A stretch of DNA of 64,000 nt from Rhodocytophaga aerolata (GCF_030503435.1 NZ_JAUKPO010000003.1:62001-126000); one strand, 5' to 3'. Shown: positions 18,042-28,833, counted from the stretch's first letter. Numbers and translations are program-made. Notes: generated by a model from the letters alone, not told the origin.

Positions 18042-21000
18042 ATGAAACCTAAAATTTACCATTTTAGCAAATTCTTTTTGCTGGGCATGCTTCTCCTATG
18101 GAGCCTGCAGACAATTGCCCAAAACAGAACCATCACGGGAAAAGTAACCGCCCAGGACGATGGCTCCGTCTTACCTGGGGTAAACGTATTGGTGAAAGGC
18201 TCCTCTTCCGGAACCATTACCGATGCCAATGGCGCCTTTAGTATTGGTGTTACAGAAGCTAATCCTACCTTGGTTTTTAGTTACATTGGCTACACCACCC
18301 AGGAAGTAGCCGTAGGCAGCCGTAGCTCTGTAGATGTACAATTAGCCGGCGATGTAAAAGCCCTGCAAGAAGTAGTCGTTACCGGGTACGGCTCACAGTC
18401 AAAGCGGGAAATTACCGGGGCGGTAGCAACCATTGATGCCAAGCAACTCTTAACTACTCCTTCCACCAACTTAGGCCAGGCACTGCAAGGAAAAGTAGCC
18501 GGCGTAACCATTGGCAATGAGAACAGTCCTGGAGGTGGGGTGATGGTACGTATCCGGGGTTTTGGTACAATTAACGATAACTCCCCACTTTATGTAATTG
18601 ATGGGGTACCCACCAAAGGCAACTTAAATACATTGAACCTGAATGACATAGAATCTATGCAGATTTTAAAAGATGCATCTGCCGCGTCTATCTATGGTTC
18701 CAGGGCAGGTAATGGGGTAGTTATTATTACTACCAAAAAGGGGAAAGTTGGCAAACCCATGTTTACCTACGATATGTATTACGGTACCCAGCGGCCTGGC
18801 AAATTTCTGGATCTGTTAAATACGCAGGAATATGCCAATCTGGTATGGGAATCACGCAGGAATTCAGGTGCAGTCGGTGCAAATGGCAATCCGGTTCATG
18901 CCCAGTTTGGAAACGGAGAACAACCCAGAATACCAGATTATATTTTCCCTGCCGGAGCTATGGCAGACGATCCACGGGTGGCACAGGATGCTAATGGAAA
19001 TTATATCAATTATGGCAACAACATAGATGCACCTGAATTTAACCGGACTAAATGGCTGATCACGAAAGCCAACAAAGAAGGTACCGACTGGTTCGACGAA
19101 ATATTTGATCCGGCTCCGATTCAGAATCACCAGTTAGGGGTTTCCGGCGGAAATGAAAGCGGACGGTATGCCATGTCGTTGAATTATTTCGATCAGCAGG
19201 GGATTATGATCTACACCAACTTTAAGCGGTATTCCTTGCGTGCAAATACAGAGTTTAACATAAATAAACGTATACGGGTAGGGGAAAACTTTCAGGCTGC
19301 CCACAGCATACGGGTTGGCCAACCAAGTGGTAACAACAGTGAAAGTAACCCTGTTTCATTTGCTTACCGCATTCAGCCCATTGTGCCAGTATATGATGTA
19401 TCGGGTGTAACGTTTGCCGGAACACGCGGCACTGACTTGGATAACTCACGCCAGCCGGTGGGAGACTTGTGGCGCAATAAAGAAAACCAGCAGAAAGAAT
19501 TGCGTTTGTTTGGGAATGCCTATGCAGAGGTAGATATATTAGATAATTTAACAGCTAAAACCAGTTTTGGTATTGATTATAATATATTTAACTACCGCAA
19601 CTATACTATCCGGGATATAGAATCGGCAGAGGCCAGGGGTTCGAATAGTCTGCAAACCACCAATAATTATGAGTGGAACTGGACCTGGTATAATACGTTG
19701 ACCTATAAGTTGACTATTGCCGAAATTCACCGCCTGAATATGCTGATTGGTACAGAATCTATTAAAGATTACTATGAATTCTTTGATGCTTCCCGTACTA
19801 ACTTTGCTGTAGATGACCTGGATAACCGCTACCTAAGTGGGGGAACTGGCGTACAAACCAATAATGGCGGCGGTTATAACTGGTCCTTAGCTTCAGAATT
19901 TGCCAAAGTAAATTATGTAATGGCAGATAAATATCTGTTGGAAGCTACTCTACGCCGCGACCGTTCTTCCCGTTTTTCACCTCAATATCAGGTAGCTTAT
20001 TTCCCGGCTGTGAGTGCAGGCTGGGTTCTGTCTGAAGAGGGCTTTGCCAAAGGATGGAGTTCCTGGCTTAGCTCGGTAAAACTAAGAGCCGGCTGGGGAC
20101 AGACAGGAAACCAGGAAATTGGTAACTACAACCCATTCACCATTTTTGCTACCAATCCCGCTACCTCCTTCTACGACTGGAATGGCACCCGTACCTCTGC
20201 TATTCCCGGGTATGAACTTATCCAGTTTGGCAATGCCAAAGCTAAGTGGGAGACTACTACGTCAACTAACCTTGGCTTAGATGCCAGTTTATTTAATAAC
20301 CGCATAGATGTGGCTTTTGACTGGTATACCCGCCTAACTACCGATATGCTTTTTCCGGTGCAAGCTCCCGGAACCGCAGGTGTAGCCACAGCACCTTTTC
20401 AGAACATTGGTTCTATGCGGAACAGAGGAATAGATGCAGCAGTAAACTACAATGGACAAGCACTTAATAACCAATTGACTTTTAATGTTGGCCTGAACTT
20501 TAGTACCTACCGGAATGAAGTAATAAAAACAACCGGCGACCCCAGAACACAATATTTTGGCATTAACGACGAACGTATTCAAAATTTTGTAGTTACCCAG
20601 CAAGGTTATCCTATTTCCTCTTTCTTTGGCTACACCATTGAAGGCATTTTCCAGTCGGATGATGAGGCAGCGGCGGCTCCCAAAAATAACCTAGGTACTA
20701 ACCAAAACAGAGCCGGCCGCTTCATTTTCAAAGATATGAATGGCGATAATGTAATTGATACCAAAGATTTGTCTATTATCGGCAATCCGCATCCAGATTT
20801 TACCTATGGTATAAATATCAATGTTAATTATAAAAATATTGGATTAACCATTTTCGGACAGGGTGTACAAGGCAATGAGATTTTTAATTATGTAAAATAC
20901 TGGACAGACTTCCCCACCTTTGCCGGAAACAGAAGCAAACGGATGCTCTACGATTCCTGGCGGCCAGGCAAAACAGATGCTATTCTGCCACAGCTTACCT

Positions 21001-21302
21001 CCAGCGACCAGGTTAGCATTCTGCCTTCCACCTATTATTTGGAAAATGGATCGTATTTCCGGATGCGCAATATTCAGCTAACCTATACACTGCCTACTAA
21101 TCTGTTATCCAGATTTGGTTTGGGAACTACCAGGGTGTATATACAAGGCCAGAACCTACTTACTTTCACTAAGTATTCCGGCATGGACCCTGAAATTAAC
21201 CTGCGGAATTATACCTCTGGTAACGACCGTCAGATCGGCGTAGATGGCGGTTCTTATCCGGTATCCAGGCAGTACATTGCTGGAATTAACCTAAGTTTCT
21301 AA
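18042..21302 (+). CDS. SusC/RagA-type TonB-linked outer-membrane transporter (pair 1)
   Basis: A 1086-residue beta-barrel transporter that imports oligosaccharides, peptides or similar ligands with its SusD partner, driven by TonB. After a signal peptide (1-27, ending in IAQ) comes a CarboxypepD_reg-like domain (about 30-105), a TonB-box-like segment EVVVTGYG at 110-117, the plug (about 120-240, with YVIDGVPTKGN and NGVVIITTKKG), and the barrel, ending in a C-terminal Phe. The SusD gene follows after 42 bp. The N-terminal domain is almost the same at DNA level as that of the SusC at 23680, whereas the rest has diverged. The ligand cannot be told. Confidence 0.95.
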   Translation: MKPKIYHFSKFFLLGMLLLWSLQTIAQNRTITGKVTAQDDGSVLPGVNVLVKGSSSGTITDANGAFSIGVTEANPTLVFSYIGYTTQEVAVGSRSSVDVQLAGDVKALQEVVVTGYGSQSKREITGAVATIDAKQLLTTPSTNLGQALQGKVAGVTIGNENSPGGGVMVRIRGFGTINDNSPLYVIDGVPTKGNLNTLNLNDIESMQILKDASAASIYGSRAGNGVVIITTKKGKVGKPMFTYDMYYGTQRPGKFLDLLNTQEYANLVWESRRNSGAVGANGNPVHAQFGNGEQPRIPDYIFPAGAMADDPRVAQDANGNYINYGNNIDAPEFNRTKWLITKANKEGTDWFDEIFDPAPIQNHQLGVSGGNESGRYAMSLNYFDQQGIMIYTNFKRYSLRANTEFNINKRIRVGENFQAAHSIRVGQPSGNNSESNPVSFAYRIQPIVPVYDVSGVTFAGTRGTDLDNSRQPVGDLWRNKENQQKELRLFGNAYAEVDILDNLTAKTSFGIDYNIFNYRNYTIRDIESAEARGSNSLQTTNNYEWNWTWYNTLTYKLTIAEIHRLNMLIGTESIKDYYEFFDASRTNFAVDDLDNRYLSGGTGVQTNNGGGYNWSLASEFAKVNYVMADKYLLEATLRRDRSSRFSPQYQVAYFPAVSAGWVLSEEGFAKGWSSWLSSVKLRAGWGQTGNQEIGNYNPFTIFATNPATSFYDWNGTRTSAIPGYELIQFGNAKAKWETTTSTNLGLDASLFNNRIDVAFDWYTRLTTDMLFPVQAPGTAGVATAPFQNIGSMRNRGIDAAVNYNGQALNNQLTFNVGLNFSTYRNEVIKTTGDPRTQYFGINDERIQNFVVTQQGYPISSFFGYTIEGIFQSDDEAAAAPKNNLGTNQNRAGRFIFKDMNGDNVIDTKDLSIIGNPHPDFTYGININVNYKNIGLTIFGQGVQGNEIFNYVKYWTDFPTFAGNRSKRMLYDSWRPGKTDAILPQLTSSDQVSILPSTYYLENGSYFRMRNIQLTYTLPTNLLSRFGLGTTRVYIQGQNLLTFTKYSGMDPEINLRNYTSGNDRQIGVDGGSYPVSRQYIAGINLSF

Positions 21303-21344
21303 CTACCATCTGTTTATACATAAGTCAACGTAAAATTTAACACG

Positions 21345-23075
21345 ATGAAAAAGATTTTAATTATAACAAATGCTTTTTTACTGAGCGTATTCAGCTCCTG
21401 CTCAGATAAGTTTCTGGAAGTAACCCCAAAAGCGGCCTTGAGTAGCACTACTCTACAAAACAGCAAAGGTGTAACTGCTTTGTTAGTAGGTGCTTACTCG
21501 CTGTTAGATGGCTGGGCAACAGCCGAAGGAGCTTACCGTTCGTACCAGTCGTCAGCCGATAACTGGGTATATGGTAGTGTAGCTTCAGACGATGCCTATA
21601 AAGGGACAATTGCCGGTGATCAGCCACCTATTTCCCTGATAGAGCAAGGGAATATAGCATCGGATAACATCTATTTCCGGGGAAAGTGGCGTGCCATGTA
21701 TGATGGCATTGCCCGTACGAATGATGTGTTACAGGTATTAGCCAAAACAACCGATATTACCGATACCGAACGCCAGCAGATTACGGCAGAGGCAAGATTT
21801 TTACGTGGACATTACCACTTTGAACTCAAAAAGATGTTCAATAATGTGCCTTACATTGATGAAACGATCTACGATCCCAATAATCTGGAAAGCACCAAAA
21901 TACCCAATACTGCTGATATCTGGCCCCAAATTGAAGCAGATTTACAGGCAGCTTATGAGGTGCTTCCTACTAAGCAAGCCTCTCCCGGCCGGGCAACCAA
22001 ATGGGCTGCAGGCGCTACTTTAGCAAAAGCCTATTTATTCCAGAAAAAATATACGGAGGCAAAAACCATTCTGGAAGCAATAGTGGCTAGCGGCCAGTAC
22101 AGATTAGTAGACAGATTTCACGATAACTTCCGGGCAGTTACCAATAACAATGCCGAGTCTGTTTTTGAAATTGAATACTCTGTAAACGATGGTGCACCTG
22201 GTGGAGAAAACGGCAATATTGGCGCTACCTTAAACTATCCGTATGGGGGAGGTGGCGTTACTACCTGCTGCGGATTTTTTCAGCCCTCTCAAAATTTAGT
22301 GAATGCTTTTAAGACGAGTGACGAAGGTTTGCCTTTGCTAGATACATTTAATGCTACGGATGTTACCAGTGATCAGGGTCTGGAATCAACCAATCCTAAT
22401 TTTACACCTTACCAAGGTAACCTGGACCCCCGCCTCGACTGGACGGTAGGCAGACGGGGAATACCTTTCCTGGATTGGGGAGTTCATCCGGGCAAAACCT
22501 ATGTCCGCGACCAGGCCTATGGTGGGCCTTATTCGCCTAAAAAGCATGTAATGTACCGCTCCGATGTAGGTACAAACACATTTGCCGGCAACCCTCGCCT
22601 TAATGCCAATAATTACCGGATGATCCGCTATTCGCATGTGCTGCTGTGGCTAGCCGAAATAGAAGTTGAATTAGGTAATCTGGAAAATGCCAGAGGGTAT
22701 GTAAACCAGATCCGCAGAAGAGCCGCCAACCCAGACGGCTTTGTAAAAAAAGCGGATGGCACGCCTGCTGCCACCTATGTAATTAATGAATATACGCAAC
22801 CCTGGACAGATGCAGCCGTTGCCCGTAAAGCCGTTCAATTCGAGCAACGTCTGGAATTTGGTATGGAAGGGCACCGCAGATTTGACTTGATACGTTGGGG
22901 AATTGCCGCTGAAATATTAAATGCGTATTATGCTACGGAAGCAACCAAAAGATCCTATTTAAGCGGTGTACAATTTATCTCTGGGAAGCATGAGTATTTC
23001 CCTATTCCCCTGCAAGAAATACTAAATAGCACAGTAAACGGACAACCTACACTACAACAAAATCCCAATTATTAA
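21345..23075 (+). CDS. SusD/RagB-type outer-membrane lipoprotein (pair 1)
   Basis: A 576-residue surface lipoprotein that caps the SusC barrel and binds the ligand. The lipobox VFSSC places the lipidated Cys at residue 19, followed by the family-typical SDKFLEVTP. Helical TPR-like segments of the SusD fold follow, including RFLRGHYHFELKKMF, and the conserved late motif VQFEQRLEFGMEGHRRFDLIRWG. A Cys-Cys-Gly-Phe segment (TTCCGFFQPSQNLVNAF), shared with the SusD at 27025 but absent from the third one, probably lies near the ligand site. It is co-transcribed with the preceding SusC and ends in a strong terminator. Confidence 0.94.
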   Translation: MKKILIITNAFLLSVFSSCSDKFLEVTPKAALSSTTLQNSKGVTALLVGAYSLLDGWATAEGAYRSYQSSADNWVYGSVASDDAYKGTIAGDQPPISLIEQGNIASDNIYFRGKWRAMYDGIARTNDVLQVLAKTTDITDTERQQITAEARFLRGHYHFELKKMFNNVPYIDETIYDPNNLESTKIPNTADIWPQIEADLQAAYEVLPTKQASPGRATKWAAGATLAKAYLFQKKYTEAKTILEAIVASGQYRLVDRFHDNFRAVTNNNAESVFEIEYSVNDGAPGGENGNIGATLNYPYGGGGVTTCCGFFQPSQNLVNAFKTSDEGLPLLDTFNATDVTSDQGLESTNPNFTPYQGNLDPRLDWTVGRRGIPFLDWGVHPGKTYVRDQAYGGPYSPKKHVMYRSDVGTNTFAGNPRLNANNYRMIRYSHVLLWLAEIEVELGNLENARGYVNQIRRRAANPDGFVKKADGTPAATYVINEYTQPWTDAAVARKAVQFEQRLEFGMEGHRRFDLIRWGIAAEILNAYYATEATKRSYLSGVQFISGKHEYFPIPLQEILNSTVNGQPTLQQNPNY

Positions 23076-23679
23076 TTATAACAGCTTAAGCAACCAAATA
23101 CAAACCAGAAGTGTAAAGCAAAAGCGGCGCAAGATACTTGTGCCGCTTTTGCTTCATTAAAATCCTCCATCATAAAATTATCTGTGCACCAGGAGTAAGT
23201 TGATTTTGCAGTAGCCTTTCTAATGCTTGTTTACGGAGCTTCCATCAATGACTTTTCATAGCAGATTACACTTTGCGGCAATAAAAATAAGTTGGTTTTT
23301 CAAGGAATAAGCCATGTAAACGTTTGCATAAATATAACTTAACAAATATTTATTATAATTTCGTTGGTATATTATGATAAAAGTATAATTTTATAGCCAT
23401 AATAGTCTATTTTTTTACCTATAATCTTTCGCACTTATTTTTAAGCCTAAGTATCCTTTAAATAATTTAATCTTAAACCCATAAACCAAAGTATATTATC
23501 TATGAGTGCATAGTTTACACCCCTCCCATATCCCTTTAAGGGTTCATAAATAACTGATTACACTGCTCCCGGTGAGCTGCTATACTAGATTGCCAAACTT
23601 CTAAAGAAGAAGCCTGTCCCTCTATGTAGTAGCTAATTTTCTTGCTTACGCATTTGAATTTTACCTCAAACCAATATTT
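23076..23679. other. 604 bp intergenic region between SusCD pairs 1 and 2
   Basis: It holds the terminator of pair 1 (23116-23154) and an AT-rich stretch (about 23330-23480) that should include the promoter of pair 2. A perfect TAnnTTTG element was not found; TACACTTTG near 23265 has one base too many in the spacer. No small gene or RNA gene was recognised. Confidence 0.45.
23116..23154 (+). terminator. hairpin terminator of SusCD pair 1
   Basis: The arms AAGCAAAAGCGGC and GCCGCTTTTGCTT pair over 13 bp and extend inward with CAAG/CTTG around a mismatch. It starts 40 bases after the SusD stop. No long T-run follows, though the 3' arm itself is T-rich. Confidence 0.7.
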
Positions 23680-26600
23680 ATGAAATTGAAAATTTATTCC
23701 TCTGGCAGCATCCTGCTAATAGGGCTTATATTCCTATGGAGCCTGCCAACTTTTGCCCAAAACAGAACTATTACGGGAAAAGTAACCGCTCAAGACGATG
23801 GCTCGTCTCTACCTGGGGTGAACGTATTGGTGAAAGGCTCCTCTTCCGGAACCATTACCGATGCCAACGGTGCCTATAGTATTGGCGTTACAGAAGATAA
23901 TCCTACCTTGGTTTTTAGTTACATTGGCTACACCACCCAGGAAGTAGCCGTAGGCAGCCGTAGCTCTGTAGATGTACAATTAGCCGGCGATGTAAAAGCC
24001 CTGCAAGAAGTAGTCGTTACCGGCTATACTACCCAGCAGAAAAAAGACTTGACCAGTGCTATTGCCGTAGTATCACCAAAAGAGCTTCTGTCGGTTGCTG
24101 CTACCAGTGTACAACAGCAATTGCAAGGTAGAGCAGCAGGTGTATTTGTAACTAACAGCAACGTTCCAGGCCAAGGAGCAAACGTCCGTATCCGCGGATT
24201 TGGAACCTTAGGTAATAACGATCCTTTGTATATTATTGATGGGGTTCCTACCAAAGACAACCTGGCAAACTTTAACCAAAACGATATAGAATCTATTCAA
24301 ATTCTGAAAGATGCTACGTCCGCTTCTATTTATGGTGCCAGAGCTGGTAACGGGGTAGTTATCATCACAACTAAAAAGGGGAAAACAGGCGAGCCTAGAG
24401 TAACTTTTGAGAGTTACTATGGGGTGCAAGGCCAAGGGAAGCTTCTTAATTTATTGAATACAGCAGAATATGGCCAGTACCTTTGGCAAAGTAAGCTGAA
24501 TGCAGGTGTTGTAAATCGCACTACCGGCAATCCGGAACATGGCCAGTATGGCAATGGGCCAGAACCCATAATTCCAGATTATCTGGTGCCTAGTGGTGCG
24601 TTTGAAGGCGACCCCAGAACAAATCCTTCTTTATATAGCCGGGAACGTTTTCTGCCGGATGGTACTAATAACCCAGCTTTTGGCCGGGATGTATTCCAGA
24701 TTACCCGGGCCAATAAACAAGGCACCAACTGGATGGATGAAGTATTGAATCCTGCCCCTATGCAGAATTATCAGCTAGGTGTTTCTGGCGGTAATGAAAG
24801 TGCCCATTATTCTTTTTCAGCAGGCTACTTTAACCAGAAAGGCTTAATTATTCATAATGGATTTGAGCGCTATTCTGTACGGGCTAATACCGATTTTACC
24901 ATTAAAAAACGCCTCCGGATAGGTGAAAACCTACAGGTAGTATATGCCAAACGTAATGGTACTTTTGGCAACCAGGCAGAAGGCAATGAAATCTCTTTTG
25001 CTCTGCGCATGCAGCCTATTGTGCCTGTATATGATATTATGGGAAATTTTGCCGGCACACTAGGAAACAACCTGGGTAATGCACACAACCCGGTGGCTTT
25101 ATTATACAGAAACAAAGACAATGGGTATCAGGATGTACGCGTATTTGGGAATGTGTTTGCAGAAGTAGATATATTGAAAGGACTAACCGCCCGTACAAGC
25201 TTTGGTATGGATGGAACCGTTGGCCGTGGAAAATACGCTACTACCCCTACCTGGGAAGCATCCGAAGCAAGCCGCTACTATAACTACCGCTCGGATTTCA
25301 ACTACCGTACGGCCTGGACCTGGACTAATACCTTGAACTATAAACTTTTCCTGAACGAAACGCATAACATTAATGCTACCCTAGGCACAGAAGCTATTAA
25401 CGCCTGGGGTGAGTTTCAGGAAGGCTTCCGTGACAGGTATTCCACCACCGATGTGCTGTTCCCAGATAACTTACGTTTCCTGGATGCTGGGAACCCCCAG
25501 TTTCAGACTAACCGGGGCGAAATCCGGAACGACTACTCCCTTTTCTCTTATTTTGGCCAGATTAACTACTCCTTGATGGATAAGTATCTGTTCCAGGCTA
25601 CATTGCGCCGCGATGCTTCCTCCCGCTTCCTGGCTGCTTCCCGTTGGGCTACTTTCCCAGCCTTTAGTGTAGGCTGGCGTTTGTCTGAAGAGAACTTTAT
25701 GCAGGATATACCATTAATAAGTGATTTAAAACTGCGTGCAGGCTGGGGCCAAACCGGAAACCAGGACGGTATCAGCGATTATAACTCCTATGAGTTTTAC
25801 GATACTGATGTTACCAGAGGTGGCTACAGCGTACGTGGTAACCCCAATGGCTATGATGTAGCGTATTCTTTGCGGAAATTTGGTAACCCCTCCGGTAAAT
25901 GGGAAGCCACTACCTCTACCAATATTGGGTTTGACTTAGGCTTACTGGATAACAGAATTGAGGTAAACTTTGACTGGTTTAACCGCCAGACTGACGACGT
26001 ATTACTAACACTGGAATTGCCACGTGCCCTGGGTAATGCCGATTTGCCTTCGTTTAATGCGGCAGGTGTACGGAACAGAGGTGTTGATCTGGGGATTAAC
26101 TTCAACGATCAGATATTGAACGACCAGATAGACGTAAGTCTGGGCCTGATATTCTCTACCTACCGCAACGAAGTTACCGTAATTGACCCTAACAACGATG
26201 CTGCCTTCATTCCTGGCTTTGCCTTACGTACACCAGCTGTAACACGTTCTCAGAAGGGCTATCCGATTTCGTCCTATTATGGATACGTAATTGATGGTAT
26301 TTTCCAGACCCCTGAAGAAGCCGCTGCTGCACCCACCTTCGCCGGATATAACGATGCTACCGTTTATGTAGATATGAATGGCGATGGTGTGCGGGAAGCG
26401 GTGCAAGGAGTAGGTAAATTTAAATACCGCGATATAAATGGAGATGGTGCTATTACGTCTGCTGACCAGACTTATATTGGCAGTCCACACCCTGATTTCA
26501 ATTATGGGGTGAATCTTTCTCTCGGATATAAAGGCATAGAACTAACGGCTTTCCTGCAAGGTGTATCTGGTAACGATGTGTTTAACTATGTGCGATACTG

Positions 26601-26985
26601 GACAGATTTCAATACATTCCAGGGAAACCGTAGCACACGGGTATTATACGATTCCTGGACACCAGGCAACCCAAATGCAAAATTGCCAATTCTGGATGAG
26701 AAAGATGCCGTAAGTAGCCGGCCTTCTACCTATTTTATTGAGAAAGGTTCGTATGCCCGTCTCAAAAATCTGCAACTGGCCTACAGTTTACCTGCTGGCT
26801 TTGTATCAAAAATCGGATTGAGCCAGATTAGATTCTATGCACAAGCACAAAACGTGTTTACCATAACTAAATACACAGGTCTTGATCCTGAAATGGCTTT
26901 ACGCGGCGACAACCAGATTGGGGTAGATGAGGCAGTTACACCCACTCCTAAACTGTATATGTTCGGATTGAACCTTGGCTTCTAA
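23680..26985 (+). CDS. SusC/RagA-type TonB-linked outer-membrane transporter (pair 2)
   Basis: A 1101-residue paralogue of the SusC at 18042: signal peptide (1-27), CarboxypepD_reg-like domain (about 30-105), EVVVTGYT at 110-117 as TonB-box-like segment, plug with YIIDGVPTKDN and NGVVIITTKKG, and a beta-barrel ending in a C-terminal Phe. Residues about 30-115 are encoded by nearly the same DNA as in pair 1, with the final 126 bases unchanged, while the plug and barrel differ widely. This suggests either a recent exchange of the N-terminal module or selection on it. It contains two Asp-rich loops (YVDMNGDGVREA and YRDINGDGAITSADQ) that look like calcium-binding sites. The SusD partner follows after 39 bp. 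Confidence 0.95.
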   Translation: MKLKIYSSGSILLIGLIFLWSLPTFAQNRTITGKVTAQDDGSSLPGVNVLVKGSSSGTITDANGAYSIGVTEDNPTLVFSYIGYTTQEVAVGSRSSVDVQLAGDVKALQEVVVTGYTTQQKKDLTSAIAVVSPKELLSVAATSVQQQLQGRAAGVFVTNSNVPGQGANVRIRGFGTLGNNDPLYIIDGVPTKDNLANFNQNDIESIQILKDATSASIYGARAGNGVVIITTKKGKTGEPRVTFESYYGVQGQGKLLNLLNTAEYGQYLWQSKLNAGVVNRTTGNPEHGQYGNGPEPIIPDYLVPSGAFEGDPRTNPSLYSRERFLPDGTNNPAFGRDVFQITRANKQGTNWMDEVLNPAPMQNYQLGVSGGNESAHYSFSAGYFNQKGLIIHNGFERYSVRANTDFTIKKRLRIGENLQVVYAKRNGTFGNQAEGNEISFALRMQPIVPVYDIMGNFAGTLGNNLGNAHNPVALLYRNKDNGYQDVRVFGNVFAEVDILKGLTARTSFGMDGTVGRGKYATTPTWEASEASRYYNYRSDFNYRTAWTWTNTLNYKLFLNETHNINATLGTEAINAWGEFQEGFRDRYSTTDVLFPDNLRFLDAGNPQFQTNRGEIRNDYSLFSYFGQINYSLMDKYLFQATLRRDASSRFLAASRWATFPAFSVGWRLSEENFMQDIPLISDLKLRAGWGQTGNQDGISDYNSYEFYDTDVTRGGYSVRGNPNGYDVAYSLRKFGNPSGKWEATTSTNIGFDLGLLDNRIEVNFDWFNRQTDDVLLTLELPRALGNADLPSFNAAGVRNRGVDLGINFNDQILNDQIDVSLGLIFSTYRNEVTVIDPNNDAAFIPGFALRTPAVTRSQKGYPISSYYGYVIDGIFQTPEEAAAAPTFAGYNDATVYVDMNGDGVREAVQGVGKFKYRDINGDGAITSADQTYIGSPHPDFNYGVNLSLGYKGIELTAFLQGVSGNDVFNYVRYWTDFNTFQGNRSTRVLYDSWTPGNPNAKLPILDEKDAVSSRPSTYFIEKGSYARLKNLQLAYSLPAGFVSKIGLSQIRFYAQAQNVFTITKYTGLDPEMALRGDNQIGVDEAVTPTPKLYMFGLNLGF

Positions 26986-27024
26986 ACTAGTTTATCAGAC
27001 CTTAATTACCTTTAATTATATATT

Positions 27025-28776
27025 ATGAAAAGAAATTGGATTATTGCTTTGTCTATGGCAGGAGTATTATCCGTAAGCTCATGCGGCGACAAGTTTCTTG
27101 AAAAACAACCGAAAGGCAGGTATAGCCCCGAGAGCCTTCAAAACGCTACCGGCGTAGAAGGACTTTTAGTAGGGGCGTATGGTGCGCTGGATGGTATTCC
27201 TGTAGGTGCCGGGCAAAGTGACTGGCATGGCTCTATTCATGCCTGGATATTTGGCGATGTCGTGTCAGATGATGCATATAAGGGTACAGATGCCGGAGAC
27301 CAGCCAGAGCAGACATTTCTGGAAACCTATCAATGGCTGGAAACCAATAACCACGTGCGTGGAAAATGGAGCGCTATGTATAATGGTGTTGCCCGGACAA
27401 ATCAGGTTTTACAGGCTGTAGCCAAGGCTACTGATCTATCGGCAGACCGTGCCGCACAAATCACAGCAGAAGCCAAATTTTTGCGGGCGCTTTTCCATTT
27501 TGAAGCTAAACGGATGTGGAACAATATTCCCTATTACGATGAACAGGTATACAACTCTACCAATCCTAATAGTGTGAAAATTTCTAATACGGAAGATGCC
27601 TGGCCTAAAATTCAGGCAGATTTTGAGGCTGCTATAGCTGTACTTCCTGAAACACAACCTGGTTTCCCCGGCAGGCCTACCAAATATTCAGCTATGGCTA
27701 TGCTAGCCAAAGCATTAATGTATCAGGGATTTGATGTAAATACGGGTGCTGCCAGAGTAGATAAGCTTACGCAGGCCAAAGGGTTGCTAGATCAGATTAT
27801 TGCCAGTGGCAAGTATACACTGGTAGAAAAATACCACGATAACTGGTCTGCCGATAATGCTAACCGGAACAACAAAGAGTCTATTTTTGAGGTACAGTAC
27901 TCTGTAACGGCCGCAGCCGATGGCGGTGGTAATGCAGGTATGGACCTGGCATGGCCTTACAACAATGGTCCTGGCGGATGCTGTGGATTTTATCAGCCTT
28001 CTCAAAACCTGGTGAACGCACACAAAACTGAAAACGGCCTTCCCTTACTCGACACCTTTAATGAGGTAGATGTAAAAAGTGACCAGGGTATTGCATCGAA
28101 CCAGCCTTTTGAACCCTATACCGGCACCCTAGACCCCAGGGTAGACTGGAGTGTGGGCCGCAGAGGAATTCCCTATATGGACTGGGCCATTCACCCAGGC
28201 AGAGACTGGATACGTGACCAGGCCTATGGTGGACCTTATTCGCCAAAAAAACATATTCCTGAGAGAAGAAATTCAGGGATAGCCGGTAACCAGAGACGGA
28301 ATGCCAATAACTACCGCATGGTCCGGTATGCACACGTGTTGTTGTGGGCAGCAGAATGTGAGGTAGAATTAGGCAATCTGGAAAAAGCCCGTGAACATGT
28401 GAATATGGTTCGCCGCCGGGCTGCCAACCCTGCCGGTTTTGTGCTGAAAGCCGACGGAACACCTGCTGCCAACTATGTAATTAGTGAATACCTGCTACCC
28501 TGGACAGACCAGGAAACAGCCCGTAAAGCCGTACGTTTTGAAGAAAGGCTTGAGTTTGCTATGGAGGGAGAACGTTACTTTAATCTGGTACGCTGGGGTA
28601 TAGCTGCCCCTACACTCAACGCCTATCTGGAAAAGGAAAAAAACTTGCGTACCTATCTAAACAATGCACAGTTTATAAAAGGCAGGCATGAATACTATCC
28701 GATTCCTTGGTCAGAAATAATTAATACAAAAGTGGATGGAAAAGATGTACTGGTACAAAACCCAGGCTATAATTAG
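27025..28776 (+). CDS. SusD/RagB-type outer-membrane lipoprotein (pair 2)
   Basis: A 583-residue surface lipoprotein with lipobox SVSSC (lipidated Cys20) followed by GDKFLEKQPKG. It is clearly homologous to the SusD at 21345 along its whole length, sharing SDDAYKGT, the GGCCGFYQPSQNLVNAHKT segment, the DPRVDWSVGRRGIPYMDW segment, PYSPKKH and the late VRFEERLEFAMEGERYFNLVRWG motif. This means that pairs 1 and 2 arose by duplication and probably bind related ligands. It is co-transcribed with the SusC just upstream and followed by a terminator. Confidence 0.94.
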   Translation: MKRNWIIALSMAGVLSVSSCGDKFLEKQPKGRYSPESLQNATGVEGLLVGAYGALDGIPVGAGQSDWHGSIHAWIFGDVVSDDAYKGTDAGDQPEQTFLETYQWLETNNHVRGKWSAMYNGVARTNQVLQAVAKATDLSADRAAQITAEAKFLRALFHFEAKRMWNNIPYYDEQVYNSTNPNSVKISNTEDAWPKIQADFEAAIAVLPETQPGFPGRPTKYSAMAMLAKALMYQGFDVNTGAARVDKLTQAKGLLDQIIASGKYTLVEKYHDNWSADNANRNNKESIFEVQYSVTAAADGGGNAGMDLAWPYNNGPGGCCGFYQPSQNLVNAHKTENGLPLLDTFNEVDVKSDQGIASNQPFEPYTGTLDPRVDWSVGRRGIPYMDWAIHPGRDWIRDQAYGGPYSPKKHIPERRNSGIAGNQRRNANNYRMVRYAHVLLWAAECEVELGNLEKAREHVNMVRRRAANPAGFVLKADGTPAANYVISEYLLPWTDQETARKAVRFEERLEFAMEGERYFNLVRWGIAAPTLNAYLEKEKNLRTYLNNAQFIKGRHEYYPIPWSEIINTKVDGKDVLVQNPGYN

Positions 28777-28801
28777 AATTTCATCTTACTCATACATTCA
28801 C

Positions 28802-28833
28802 AAAAAAGCTGCTTCAGATGAAGCAGCTTTTTT
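28802..28833 (+). terminator. hairpin terminator of SusCD pair 2
   Basis: AAAAAAGCTGCTTC and GAAGCAGCTTTTTT form a perfect 14 bp stem around AGAT, ending in a T-run. It starts 26 bases after the SusD stop. Confidence 0.88.
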
